Shown one piece after another: positions 55,016-62,641 of a stretch of 64,000 nt of DNA. The first letter of the stretch is position 1; the number at the start of each line of letters is the position of its first letter. The translations under genes and the position numbers were made by a program. This stretch comes from Chungangia koreensis (GTDB lineage Bacteria; Bacillota; Bacilli; Bacillales_A; Planococcaceae): assembly GCF_042651785.1 (NCBI RefSeq), contig NZ_JBHSEC010000002.1, positions 255,877 through 319,876 of the forward strand, given 5' to 3'. Under the pieces are notes generated by a model. The model made no database searches. It was not told the DNA's origin and worked only from the letters and a program-made list of their open reading frames with translations.

Positions 55016-55675
55016 TCACCCTCGCCTATCCCACAAACTCAATAGCTTTCTTCGCTCCTCCTGGTTCCGTTTATGTTCCTCAAATTCTTCATCCGTTAGG
55101 TAAACAAAACGGCCACCAATAGAAACATGATGCTTCCCTTCGTTCGGATCCTTTTTCTTTTTGAAGTTTTCCGGATGAATGTCCTTGTATCTTCTAAACT
55201 CTTTGGAAGACATTGCTGTTCGTTCTTCCTCTAATCGAAGTTCTTCCTCTCTTAGATAGTCTTTGACTTTATGTAGAATGGAGGAAATGACTTCTGGATT
55301 AACAGACTTCTTCTTTCTGAAATATCGAATCATGATGATTCGTTCCTGTTCATTTACTAATGAAAGTAATTGCTCCCATCGAAAGTTGAGTTCATATTCC
55401 TTCCTCACTTTTCGGTCATACCGTTCCTTTGCATTAATGATTTTAATTGCCTGCATTTCCGTTGAAGCTGATACCATGCTGGTAAAGTCGTGATGGTAAC
55501 TAACAGACGGAATTCTGATATTTTCATAGAGTTCTTGATAAAACTCTGCCCTGAGTTTTTCCAATCGGATAGCTCTGGATAATGCATTGGCCAAATAACG
55601 TACTTGCCAAAGGTTTTTCTTAAGGATCTCTTCTGCTGTTTCCACTTCGTTAATAAGTTCATCCAGTTGCTGCAT
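55016..55675 (-). CDS. Unknown protein with sigma-region-4-like segment
   Basis: 219 residues. Residues about 95-140 (LLSLVNEQERIIMIRYFRKK) look like the start of a sigma-70 region 4, but the rest of the HTH is weak; the C-terminal third is highly charged. It may be a diverged late-gene regulator of the ArpU/RinA kind. The start is uncertain (ATG 55675, or GTG at 55687). Confidence 0.6.
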   Translation of the reverse strand: MQQLDELINEVETAEEILKKNLWQVRYLANALSRAIRLEKLRAEFYQELYENIRIPSVSYHHDFTSMVSASTEMQAIKIINAKERYDRKVRKEYELNFRWEQLLSLVNEQERIIMIRYFRKKKSVNPEVISSILHKVKDYLREEELRLEEERTAMSSKEFRRYKDIHPENFKKKKDPNEGKHHVSIGGRFVYLTDEEFEEHKRNQEERRKLLSLWDRRG

Positions 55676-55696
55676 CGTTACCACCACGCTTTCCGA

Positions 55697-55945
55697 TTAG
55701 TTTTTACTTGCCTTGTATTGCTTCAGTAGTTCAACGTTCTCAGGCTTGTCCATGTCGATTTTGAGATAATATCCTGTTGCTTTATATGCTCCCTCCAAGC
55801 AATGAGCAACAACATGCCCTTGATCCATTCCTCCATGATCGTGATATCTTACACAGTTAGGGCACCACGCTTTCATGTGAAACGTTCCATTCCTCGCTTT
55901 ATAGGGTTCCGCCAACAGTACGGCAATGCCTTTCTTTCTTCCCAT
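55697..55945 (-). CDS. Small putative zinc-binding protein
   Basis: 82 residues with a likely zinc site: WCPNCVRYHDHGG and, 15 residues on, GHVVAHCLEG. No known family. It stops one base before the start codon region of the 223-codon gene downstream and starts one base after the sigma-like gene, so it is in a tight operon. Confidence 0.65.
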   Translation of the reverse strand: MGRKKGIAVLLAEPYKARNGTFHMKAWCPNCVRYHDHGGMDQGHVVAHCLEGAYKATGYYLKIDMDKPENVELLKQYKASKN

Positions 55946-55946
55946 C

Positions 55947-56378
55947 TCAAGCCCTCCGTTTCCTTTTGATTTCTTCTAAAAAGCCTTCAGCAATTCTGTC
56001 CATTCTTGTAAGTTCTGCGTGTCTTTTACTGATATGACTGAGACTGAAATTAAGTTCAGTAGCTATCTGTTCTAAGGTCTTTCCTTCGATATACTTCATT
56101 CTTAGGATTTGATTATCCAAGCCTTTGAAATGGTTGATTCTCTCCAACAATCCCTCTTTAAATTCCCGTTTGCCAGCCAGTATCTTCTTCAAAAATTTAA
56201 TGCTTTCTTCCACGATTTGTTGATTTCGCTTCACAACGTCTATTGAATTCTGTTTAAACAAATCGCCACCTTCTTGCCATCGAGTTAAGTCGAGTTGGTG
56301 ATTTTTTATTTCAAATTCTAATGCGGATATTTCTTCATCTAACTTCAAATACTGCTGCAGCCATTGCAATGAATTCAC
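55947..56378 (-). CDS. Sigma-70-region-4-like phage transcription regulator
   Basis: 143 residues: a helical N-terminus and a C-terminal sigma-70 region 4 type HTH (LDNQILRMKYIEGKTLEQIA, ELNFSLSHISKRHAEL). Small proteins of this plan (ArpU, RinA, DUF1492-like) switch on late genes in Gram-positive phages. It is the first gene after the iteron region and leads the HNH operon, which fits that role. Confidence 0.72.
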   Translation of the reverse strand: MNSLQWLQQYLKLDEEISALEFEIKNHQLDLTRWQEGGDLFKQNSIDVVKRNQQIVEESIKFLKKILAGKREFKEGLLERINHFKGLDNQILRMKYIEGKTLEQIATELNFSLSHISKRHAELTRMDRIAEGFLEEIKRKRRA

Positions 56379-56394
56379 CTACTTTCACAGAATT

Positions 56395-56691
56395 ATAGGA
56401 AAAAACCTAAATTCATAGGAAAAATTTTGAGATGTTAGGAATTTTCCTATGTAGTTCAAACCTTGGTATTACTGTATTCTCTACAAATATAGGAAAAATA
56501 GGATGTTTTTTTATATAGGGTGTATATATAGCTACATGAAGGAGTACAAGACATTCTTTCATGCATATATGTTTTTTTACTTCCTATATTTCCTATAATT
56601 CCTATAAAGACTTATAAACCGTTGATACATAAGGGTTTTGTAACATAGGAATTTTTTAATTTTAGAATCTTAATTTCCTATGTTTCCTATG
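56395..56691. repeat. Iteron cluster, probable replication origin of the element
   Basis: About 300 very AT-rich bases with at least eleven copies of ATAGGAA or its complement TTCCTAT: plus-oriented ATAGGAA at 56395, 56415, 56489 and 56645; TTCCTAT at 56444, 56581, 56590, 56599, 56675 and 56685; plus partial ATAGGAT (56498) and TTAGGAA (56435). Three are in tandem with a 9-base period, and TAGGAATTTTCCTA is a palindrome. It lies just downstream of the primase-helicase gene. One TTGATACATAAGGGTTTT (56622-56639) is embedded. Confidence 0.7.
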
Positions 56692-59230
56692 TGTTCCTTT
56701 CACGCTTTTTGAAATCGAATCCTAATTCCTCGACTAATTGATGATTAACCGGAATCACTTGAAGGTTTCTTCCATTATGGAAAAGTTGCTTGTAATCGAC
56801 TTTTTTGCCCTTCGCTTCAAATTCGGAAGTTATTCCACGTTTTCGCCATTCCCTGCGGATCAAATGCACTTCAGCCTTTAAAAATTCTTTCAGATAGGCA
56901 GGAGTAAGATATAAGACACCATCTCTATAAACTGCCTTTGTCATACCGAAAGGCTCTTGAGTGTAATAGATCGAACTTCTATTTGAATCCAAGTCCATTA
57001 ATACCGCTTTCATCATTTCCATTGGCTTGTCCGTCGCTTCATTTTCAAGCGCAATCTCAGTGAATAAGTGGTAGAACAATCTAATGTCAAAGCCTAAGTT
57101 AAAAAACTCATTAACTACATTTCCAGTGAATACAACGGCCGCATAATGTATGGCTAAACGTTGAAGCACTTCATTACCGTTTGCTTTTTCTTGAAAGAAA
57201 TCTCTTAACTTATCAAAACGTTTAAGTTCATTTTCCTTCCGTTCCTGCCACAGTTTGATGAATTCGATGCCAATTGCTCCATGGTTGTTTTCGATTGCCT
57301 TATAAATCTTTGAAAATAATTTAAAGTCCGGATTATTAAATGGTTGATCCGTCAACTGGATAATACGTGCTGCGGCTCCACCTGCTCGTTCGGCATATTC
57401 AGAAAGGTTTACTTCTCCAGTCGTAAGCATGATATTGTTCCAAGTAAACTCCCTTTGACTACCTGATGTAGTTCCCCGTCCTTTACTTCGCCCTCCACTG
57501 AATCCGTAAATGATGGATTGCAAAACCCTCTCATCCGCTTTTCGTGTGTCGTCTAAAATTAAGGGGAAACTGTTAAGAAATGCAGCTTTTCTTTCAATGC
57601 TTGTCTTTGTTGCATTCCATTCAGATACAAGGTTATGATCCCCCCAAACAGATGAAGCTGCTCTTAAGGCTGTTGTCTTCCCTTGTGATGTACTGCCGCT
57701 TAAATCTACAATGATGGGAGTCAAATGAAGATCTTTTAGTATGATTGATGCAAAAGAAGCCATGACCATGAATGCCGCCTTTGGATGGTCCTTAACAATG
57801 TCAAATACTTCATTCTTCCAACTATCAACCGTTCCCCTCACAGTGAATGCTTCCAGTAGTTGCTTTTCTCCTATGTCAGGCGGTAATATTTCAACTTCCT
57901 GTGACACCAAAGGGTGAATAAAGGCTTTCTTTACATGTCCAATACGTTCAACCATGTTGCTCCTATTAATCTCATTAAATGTTAGGAACCTATCAAAATA
58001 TTGGATCAGGTCCTTTGCGTTGTTGTCATTTACAGCAAGTCCGTAATCAGCTAATTTCAACAAATCTTTCTTAACTGCTAAACTGCCGGCAGGAACAATT
58101 TCCTTATATGGCCGTCCTCGATCATTCCACTGTATTTCATAAAAAACCTGTGATCGTTCAAAGTTCTCGAATGACTTAGAAATGTAGGGAGCTTGTCTAC
58201 AAACAATCACTTTTTCTTCCTGTAATTCTCCATCGACTTTCACAGTTTTTAATTTGAAAAGAGCACCATTTTGAACTAAGAAAGGCTTTGGAATTATTTC
58301 TGATTGATTATGCTGTTCGCTTGGTTTCCATGGCTTTGGACAATACGCTTTATTGAAAGTGCGGACCCGGTAATCTTCCCTATCCCATTTTCTCGTGCCG
58401 TCATTGCTTATTTTTTTTGACATTTGGTATAGTGCAGACATTCTGTATAGTCTATCCATCTGTTCATGGTCATTGTTGGTATAGAAAGCAAAATGACCAC
58501 ATAGCGCTAAGTCGGCACTCGATAAATCATAAGCATATTCCGAAATATCACCTTCAAATAACCTTTTTATCTTCTCTCCATTTTTCGCTTTAAACATTAT
58601 GGAAAGAACTTCTTTGTCCGTTAGATGGCTTTTGTTTTCTGAATTAATGCTAATTACTTCAGGATCTTTCTGTTCTTTTGGAAAATACTTATTTGATACG
58701 TAATCAATGAAATTTTGATTTTTTTCAATATCAAGCCAGCTATAAACATCGCCTGTCACCGTTACAAAACGATTAGAACCGAAAAACTCAATGCCATTTT
58801 GTTTGGTACCTATCCAGTCCGGTTTCTTTCCTTTTAGCCAAATATGCAACCCATTGCCGGATGGACTTTTCTCTGTATAAGAAACGTTGACCAAACTCAT
58901 TTTGTCTTCTGGAATTTCATCGATACTCTCTGCATCTAAGTCGATACATACAAACGGGTCATTATCCGTTAAAACAAAACCAATTCCGTTAAATCCACCT
59001 TTTTCATAAGCTTCCTGTACCACCTGAAATGGAAGAAGGTTTTGCGAATCTTTCCAGTTAATGAAGTTACCGCTTATATCACATGGCCTTTTTGAGTATT
59101 CCGTTCGGTTCTTCTGTTTGTTGTATTTCGCCTCAGACTTCCACAGGGTGAACTGCGGATAGGTCTGTAAGTCTTCTGGAATGTTTTCGAATATTGGTTC
59201 AGTTACTTGCTTTAAATCAAGAATGGCCAT
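56687..59230 (-). CDS. Primase-polymerase / DUF927 helicase replication protein
   Basis: 847 residues. The N-terminal 190 residues look like a primase-polymerase domain (FVCIDLDAESI acidic motif, SPSGNGLHIWLKGK). From about 300 on there is a DUF927-type helicase: Walker A SGSTSQGKTTAL (about 513-521) and Walker B FPLILDDT (about 555-562), then sensor motif NIMLTTGE. It should start and drive replication of the excised element, most likely from the iterons next to it. The ATG at 59230 has AAAGGAGG 11 bases upstream. Confidence 0.85.
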   Translation of the reverse strand: MAILDLKQVTEPIFENIPEDLQTYPQFTLWKSEAKYNKQKNRTEYSKRPCDISGNFINWKDSQNLLPFQVVQEAYEKGGFNGIGFVLTDNDPFVCIDLDAESIDEIPEDKMSLVNVSYTEKSPSGNGLHIWLKGKKPDWIGTKQNGIEFFGSNRFVTVTGDVYSWLDIEKNQNFIDYVSNKYFPKEQKDPEVISINSENKSHLTDKEVLSIMFKAKNGEKIKRLFEGDISEYAYDLSSADLALCGHFAFYTNNDHEQMDRLYRMSALYQMSKKISNDGTRKWDREDYRVRTFNKAYCPKPWKPSEQHNQSEIIPKPFLVQNGALFKLKTVKVDGELQEEKVIVCRQAPYISKSFENFERSQVFYEIQWNDRGRPYKEIVPAGSLAVKKDLLKLADYGLAVNDNNAKDLIQYFDRFLTFNEINRSNMVERIGHVKKAFIHPLVSQEVEILPPDIGEKQLLEAFTVRGTVDSWKNEVFDIVKDHPKAAFMVMASFASIILKDLHLTPIIVDLSGSTSQGKTTALRAASSVWGDHNLVSEWNATKTSIERKAAFLNSFPLILDDTRKADERVLQSIIYGFSGGRSKGRGTTSGSQREFTWNNIMLTTGEVNLSEYAERAGGAAARIIQLTDQPFNNPDFKLFSKIYKAIENNHGAIGIEFIKLWQERKENELKRFDKLRDFFQEKANGNEVLQRLAIHYAAVVFTGNVVNEFFNLGFDIRLFYHLFTEIALENEATDKPMEMMKAVLMDLDSNRSSIYYTQEPFGMTKAVYRDGVLYLTPAYLKEFLKAEVHLIRREWRKRGITSEFEAKGKKVDYKQLFHNGRNLQVIPVNHQLVEELGFDFKKRERNT

Positions 59231-59310
59231 TCAATTGGCTGCCTCCTTTCTCTTATATAAGAACCGTGGTTAAGACAGGCAGCCGCCTGTTGATTCTCCT
59301 TGTGTTTTCG

Positions 59311-59329
59311 CTTATACTATTGGTATAAG
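59311..59329. promoter_or_regulatory. Inverted repeat in the primase leader
   Basis: Perfect 7-bp inverted repeat CTTATAC-N5-GTATAAG between the primase gene and the small gene before it. Possibly an operator. A second hairpin-forming stretch (GGCAGCCGCC...) lies closer to the primase start. Confidence 0.4.
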
Positions 59330-59352
59330 TTTTATCTGTATATTTTTAATTG

Positions 59353-59673
59353 TCATTTGCCTTGACCGTTCTCCTGCGGTTGAGGCTTTTTTTCGCTTTT
59401 ATCAAGATGCTTACTTAATTTACGAAATTCTGTTTGAAGGTCTGAATGTGCCAAGGAGACATCTTTCAATTTCCTATCCAAGGCAAATAGTAGAACTTCC
59501 AACTTCGATTGAACTTTCATGCTTTCATTTTTGTTTTTGGAGAAGCTTAGAACCTCACCAAGTTCCATTTGAAACTCTTCCAGCATCATGTTCGCACTTT
59601 TTAAAATGTCAAGATCCACATTGATATCCACAATTGCATTTTCGATATTCAAAATAGTTTTCTTAATATCCAC
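59353..59673 (-). CDS. Small coiled-coil protein
   Basis: 106 residues, helical throughout (ILNIENAIVDINVDLDILKS, KLEVLLFALDRKLKDVSL), ending in a Lys/Gln-rich tail. The GTG at 59673 has AGGAGGG about six bases upstream; an earlier GTG (59679) abuts it. Plan and length are like those of the next gene; the two may be distant paralogues or partners. Function unknown. Confidence 0.65.
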   Translation of the reverse strand: MDIKKTILNIENAIVDINVDLDILKSANMMLEEFQMELGEVLSFSKNKNESMKVQSKLEVLLFALDRKLKDVSLAHSDLQTEFRKLSKHLDKSEKKPQPQENGQGK

Positions 59674-59684
59674 TGTCACCCCTC

Positions 59685-59993
59685 CTATACTTCTACTGTT
59701 TCTTTTTCTTCAGCATTTTTGACCACAAAATCAAAAACAGGAGAGAACTCTTTAGACATTTCCAACTTTGCAGAATGAACGTTGTTAATTGAGTCTCTTA
59801 TTAAAGTGCGTAATGCCCCCAATTTAATCTGTGTTACGCCATGACGAACGCTATGAGCCTCGATTTCCGGTTGATTACGCATTTCTTCAATAATTTGTGA
59901 TAACAACATTTCTGCCCCCTGAAGATTTTCAACCTCCATACCGATTTCACACATCTTTTCCTCAACTATGAATGCTGCTGTTTTAATTGCCAT
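59685..59993 (-). CDS. Small helical protein of the early operon
   Basis: 102 residues (AIKTAAFIVEEKMCEIGMEV, LRTLIRDSINNVHSAKLEM). The ATG at 59993 has AAGGGAGG nine bases upstream; an upstream frame to 60047 lacks a site. It overlaps the 41-codon gene before it by 11 bases. No known family. Confidence 0.65.
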   Translation of the reverse strand: MAIKTAAFIVEEKMCEIGMEVENLQGAEMLLSQIIEEMRNQPEIEAHSVRHGVTQIKLGALRTLIRDSINNVHSAKLEMSKEFSPVFDFVVKNAEEKETVEV

Positions 59994-60108
59994 GATTAAT
60001 TTCCTCCCTTTTATTTTCTTTTGATATGTCATTCCAAAGACCACCAAGCATAAAACCGACTACTGCAAAAACTGGGATGAAGACAACTAAATTTCCAAAG
60101 TCCGTCAT
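59983..60108 (-). CDS. Single-helix membrane microprotein
   Basis: 41 residues: a membrane helix near the N-terminus (VVFIPVFAVVGFMLGGLW) and a charged tail. A very strong AAGGAGGAAGGAG site precedes the ATG, which argues that it is real. It sits between the excisionase-like gene and the 102-residue gene. Confidence 0.6.
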   Translation of the reverse strand: MTDFGNLVVFIPVFAVVGFMLGGLWNDISKENKREEINHGN

Positions 60109-60121
60109 AGCTCCTTCCTCC

Positions 60122-60322
60122 TTATGCTTGTAATGCTTGCTGATGTTGGTTTATTAACCAGTGTTCAACTGTTTCACGATGGAAGAGAATTTTGTTACGT
60201 GCCTTTGCATGAGGAATTTCTCCCAAACGCACCATCGTGTAGATTGTTGTATTCGATACACCAAGCATTTCAGCTACTTCCTTAACAGTTAAAACGATCC
60301 TTTTTTCTACATTAGTAGACAT
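60122..60322 (-). CDS. Excisionase-like HTH protein
   Basis: 66 residues forming one winged-helix/MerR-like DNA-binding domain (LTVKEVAEMLGVSNTTIYTM, then GEIPHAKARNKILFHRETVE), the standard Xis/HTH_17 form. As the first gene leftward from the operator region it fits an excisionase or directionality factor working with the integrase at 61038. Confidence 0.8.
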   Translation of the reverse strand: MSTNVEKRIVLTVKEVAEMLGVSNTTIYTMVRLGEIPHAKARNKILFHRETVEHWLINQHQQALQA

Positions 60323-60343
60323 TTTTTTAACCTCCCTTTCTAT

Positions 60344-60426
60344 ATTGCTTTTGCAATAAATATTGCTTTAGCAATAATATAGCATCCAATTATTTCTTTT
60401 GCAATAGATAATATTGCAATTGCATT
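60344..60426. promoter_or_regulatory. Array of repressor operators between xis-like and XRE genes
   Basis: Four related palindromes of the form ATTGC-N4-GCAAT: ATTGCTTTTGCAAT (60344-60357), TATTGCTTTAGCAATA (60361-60376), a degenerate ATTTCTTTTGCAAT (60392-60405) and ATTGCAATTGCATT (60413-60426). They fill the 144-base divergent control region and are the probable sites of the XRE repressor. Confidence 0.75.
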
Positions 60427-60466
60427 AAATAAAATTTATTATTAAAGAAAAAAGGAGGAATATTAA

Positions 60467-61036
60467 TTGGACGGATTTGGAGAATACCTTAAAGAAGAGA
60501 GAATAAAGGCTGGTTTAACGGTTTCCGAGCTTGCAAATGCTTCATCAGTATCTCAGCCATACTTATCGCAAATAGAAACAGGAAAAAGGAAAGCTTCTAT
60601 ACCGATTATTAATAAGTTGGCGAAAGCCCTTGAATTAGATCAATTTGAAATGGCTGAAAAAGCGGGTTATTACACAGCTGAAGAGATAGCTCTTAGAAAA
60701 GAACTTCAAGCCTATGAAGAAAGCAAGACCCCCGAGGAAAGAGACTTGGATAACGAACTTCAAATTCAACACTTCCTTATAGAGGAATTCAGAAGAGAAG
60801 AATATCCTGAATTAGATGAAGTTTTAAAGTATAAGAAGAAATTATATTTCAAGAAATATGAGCTAAGCGACGAAGACAAAAAAACAATATATAAAATATT
60901 AGATGCAATGTTTGAAGGTAAAGAAGAAAATTATCCGCCAGAAGAAGAAATAGAGAAAAAATTCATGGAACAACAACAATTTCACGAAAACATTCGACAA
61001 GTATTCGATAAGGATAAACTTAAAAAGGAGGATTAG
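60467..61036 (+). CDS. XRE-family repressor of the element
   Basis: 189 residues: an HTH_XRE domain (LTVSELANASSVSQPYLSQI, residues about 17-55) followed by a charged helical tail of 120 residues with no peptidase or known sensor motif. It starts at TTG (60467) with AAAGGAGG eight bases upstream. Divergent from the xis-primase operon with an operator array between them; it most likely keeps that operon silent. How it is relieved is unknown. It is co-transcribed with the integrase (gap one base). Confidence 0.85.
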   Translation: MDGFGEYLKEERIKAGLTVSELANASSVSQPYLSQIETGKRKASIPIINKLAKALELDQFEMAEKAGYYTAEEIALRKELQAYEESKTPEERDLDNELQIQHFLIEEFRREEYPELDEVLKYKKKLYFKKYELSDEDKKTIYKILDAMFEGKEENYPPEEEIEKKFMEQQQFHENIRQVFDKDKLKKED

Positions 61037-61037
61037 C

Positions 61038-62231
61038 ATGGCCAACATCCAACAACGTGGAGAAGGTTCATATTTCTTCACTGTGTATGCCGGCAGGGGT
61101 GCTGATGGTAAATACCAGAGGAAAACTAAAACCTACACAGTTGATCCAACGTTGAAGTTATCTCCTAAAAAGCTAAAAGAACATGTTGAACATGAATATT
61201 TGAAGTTTAAACAGGAAATTCTGTCGGGTTCCTATGTCGCACCTTCCAAAATGACTTTTGCAACATTTGTTGAACAATGGAAGTCCAAATATGCTGATAA
61301 GGAACTGTCAGACACTGCCTATCTTGGTCATGTAAATCGATTGGAGAATCACGTTCTTCCTGTGCTGGCACACTACAACATGGAGCAAATAACTTCCCTA
61401 CTCCTTTTAGATTTGCTATCAAACCTCAAACGTAAAGATGGTAAAGAAGGGGAACTTTCCTATTACTCAAAAGAGGATATATACAAAACACTTAAGAACG
61501 TATTCAAGCATGCAAAAATGTGGAATGTTATACCCACTAATCCTATGGAGGGTGTTTCAAAACCAAAGAATAAAGATAAAACAACCGTGAAGGAATTGAA
61601 CGTGTATGAACCTGAGGAAGTAGCAGCATTGTTAGAGGCAGTACAAAATGAGCCTATTCATTGGAGAATATTCGTCACTCTCGCTATTGTGGCTGGAATA
61701 AGACGGGGTGAAAATTTAGGACTTGAATGGTCCAAAGTAGATTTCCAAAATAACCAAATTGAAATTTCACAGTCAATAGTAAAGGGCAAAAATGGGCCGA
61801 TAATCAAGGGACCTAAATCAAAAGCATCTTACCGGGTTGTTTCGTTGCCTCAGTCAGTTATGGAAGAATTAAAGGAATACAGAATCCATTGGGTGAAGGA
61901 AAAACTTAAAGTTGGAGATTTGTGGGTTGAGGAAGAAAGAGAGTGGCTGTTCTGCAATTTAGACGGTACACACTTTTATCCAGATACGCCAGGTAATTGG
62001 TGGAGGAAGTTCACAAAGAGAGCTAACGTACGGTATATTAAGTTGCACGATATGAGACATACATCAGCTACACTTCTTATAGCACAGGGGATTCATGCAA
62101 AGGTTATTTCTGAACGTTTAGGACATGCCAACACAAATGTGACTATGGGAACATACGGGCATGTATTGAAGTCTGCTGATCGTGCAGCTGCGAATACTTT
62201 TGAAGGTTTATTCAAAAGCAAAACTCAATGA
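61038..62231 (+). CDS. int: Tyrosine recombinase / integrase
   Basis: 397 residues: an AP2-like arm-binding N-terminus (residues 1-60), a SAM-like core-binding domain (65-165) and the catalytic domain with Arg in GIRRGENLG (about 221), His-x2-Arg in LHDMRHTSAT (about 337-340), His in LGHANT (about 362) and nucleophile Tyr in MGTYGHV (about 372). It catalyses integration at tRNA-Val. AAGGAGG precedes the ATG, which follows the repressor stop by one base. attR lies 138 bases downstream. Confidence 0.93.
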   Translation: MANIQQRGEGSYFFTVYAGRGADGKYQRKTKTYTVDPTLKLSPKKLKEHVEHEYLKFKQEILSGSYVAPSKMTFATFVEQWKSKYADKELSDTAYLGHVNRLENHVLPVLAHYNMEQITSLLLLDLLSNLKRKDGKEGELSYYSKEDIYKTLKNVFKHAKMWNVIPTNPMEGVSKPKNKDKTTVKELNVYEPEEVAALLEAVQNEPIHWRIFVTLAIVAGIRRGENLGLEWSKVDFQNNQIEISQSIVKGKNGPIIKGPKSKASYRVVSLPQSVMEELKEYRIHWVKEKLKVGDLWVEEEREWLFCNLDGTHFYPDTPGNWWRKFTKRANVRYIKLHDMRHTSATLLIAQGIHAKVISERLGHANTNVTMGTYGHVLKSADRAAANTFEGLFKSKTQ

Positions 62232-62237
62232 TGTGAT

Positions 62238-62258
62238 TTGATGTGAATTTGATGTTAA
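62238..62258. promoter_or_regulatory. Right arm-type integrase sites
   Basis: TTGATGTGAA and TTGATGTTAA with an 11-base period, the mirror partner of the pair at 46484-46504. A 14-bp palindrome GTTGATATATCAAC (62317-62330) lies between them and attR. Confidence 0.6.
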
Positions 62259-62368
62259 AATATATTAAAAACTAATATAAAAGGTTATAACAAAAGATAA
62301 ACGAATATGGTGAAACGTTGATATATCAACATTTAACATAACAAATGATAAAATAAAAAACACTACTT

Positions 62369-62419
62369 GCTACCTTGACAGGGTAGAGGTCGCTGGTTCG
62401 AGCCCAGTCGGAATCATAA
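62369..62419. repeat. Right attachment site (attR)
   Basis: 51 bases identical to 46365-46415: the 3' part of tRNA-Val, not a complete tRNA. It is followed by TCCTTGGTACATAAGGG-like sequence (62426-62447) related to that after attL. Confidence 0.92.
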
Positions 62420-62454
62420 AGCGTGAATCCTTGGTACATAAGGGTTTCAAGAGA

Positions 62455-62483
62455 GGATGTCCAGATGATTGGGCATCCTTTTT
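62455..62483 (+). terminator. Probable original tRNA-Val terminator
   Basis: Stem GGATGTCC / GGGCATCC with a T run, 36 bases past attR. Before insertion of the element this would have ended the tRNA transcript. Confidence 0.7.
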
Positions 62484-62641
62484 GTTATTATTTTCGTTGA
62501 AGTTGTCCAAAAGTTGTCCAAACGTCTTTCAGTTTAATCTTTTATATAATAAATTTCTGTCGAACCATGTCGATAATTTATATATCCATACCTTTCCAAA
62601 TTATTGTATGATGGTGATACATTCTACATAGGAGGTAAGTA

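Larger units (their letters stand above)
46365..62419. mobile_element. 16 kb tRNA-Val-integrated element with satellite-like and transfer-like modules
   Basis: Bounded by 51-bp exact direct repeats, the left inside tRNA-Val. Gene order from the right: integrase and XRE repressor (+), then on the minus strand an excisionase-like gene, small genes, primase-helicase, iteron region, two sigma-like regulators, HNH protein, unknown genes, tape-measure protein, Ntn hydrolase, FtsK-type ATPase, replication-relaxation protein, basic peptide and pilin-like protein. No terminase, portal, capsid, relaxase of the common families or VirB4 is present. It should excise and replicate on its own; how it moves between cells is open. 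Confidence 0.88.

Noticed and set aside
56395..56691. CRISPR array
   Set aside because: The repeats are only 7 to 9 bases, in both orientations and irregularly spaced; there are no spacers of constant length and no cas genes. Iterons explain them better.
62369..62419. Second tRNA gene at the right end
   Set aside because: Only the 3' half of tRNA-Val is present; there is no acceptor 5' strand or D-arm upstream. It is attR.
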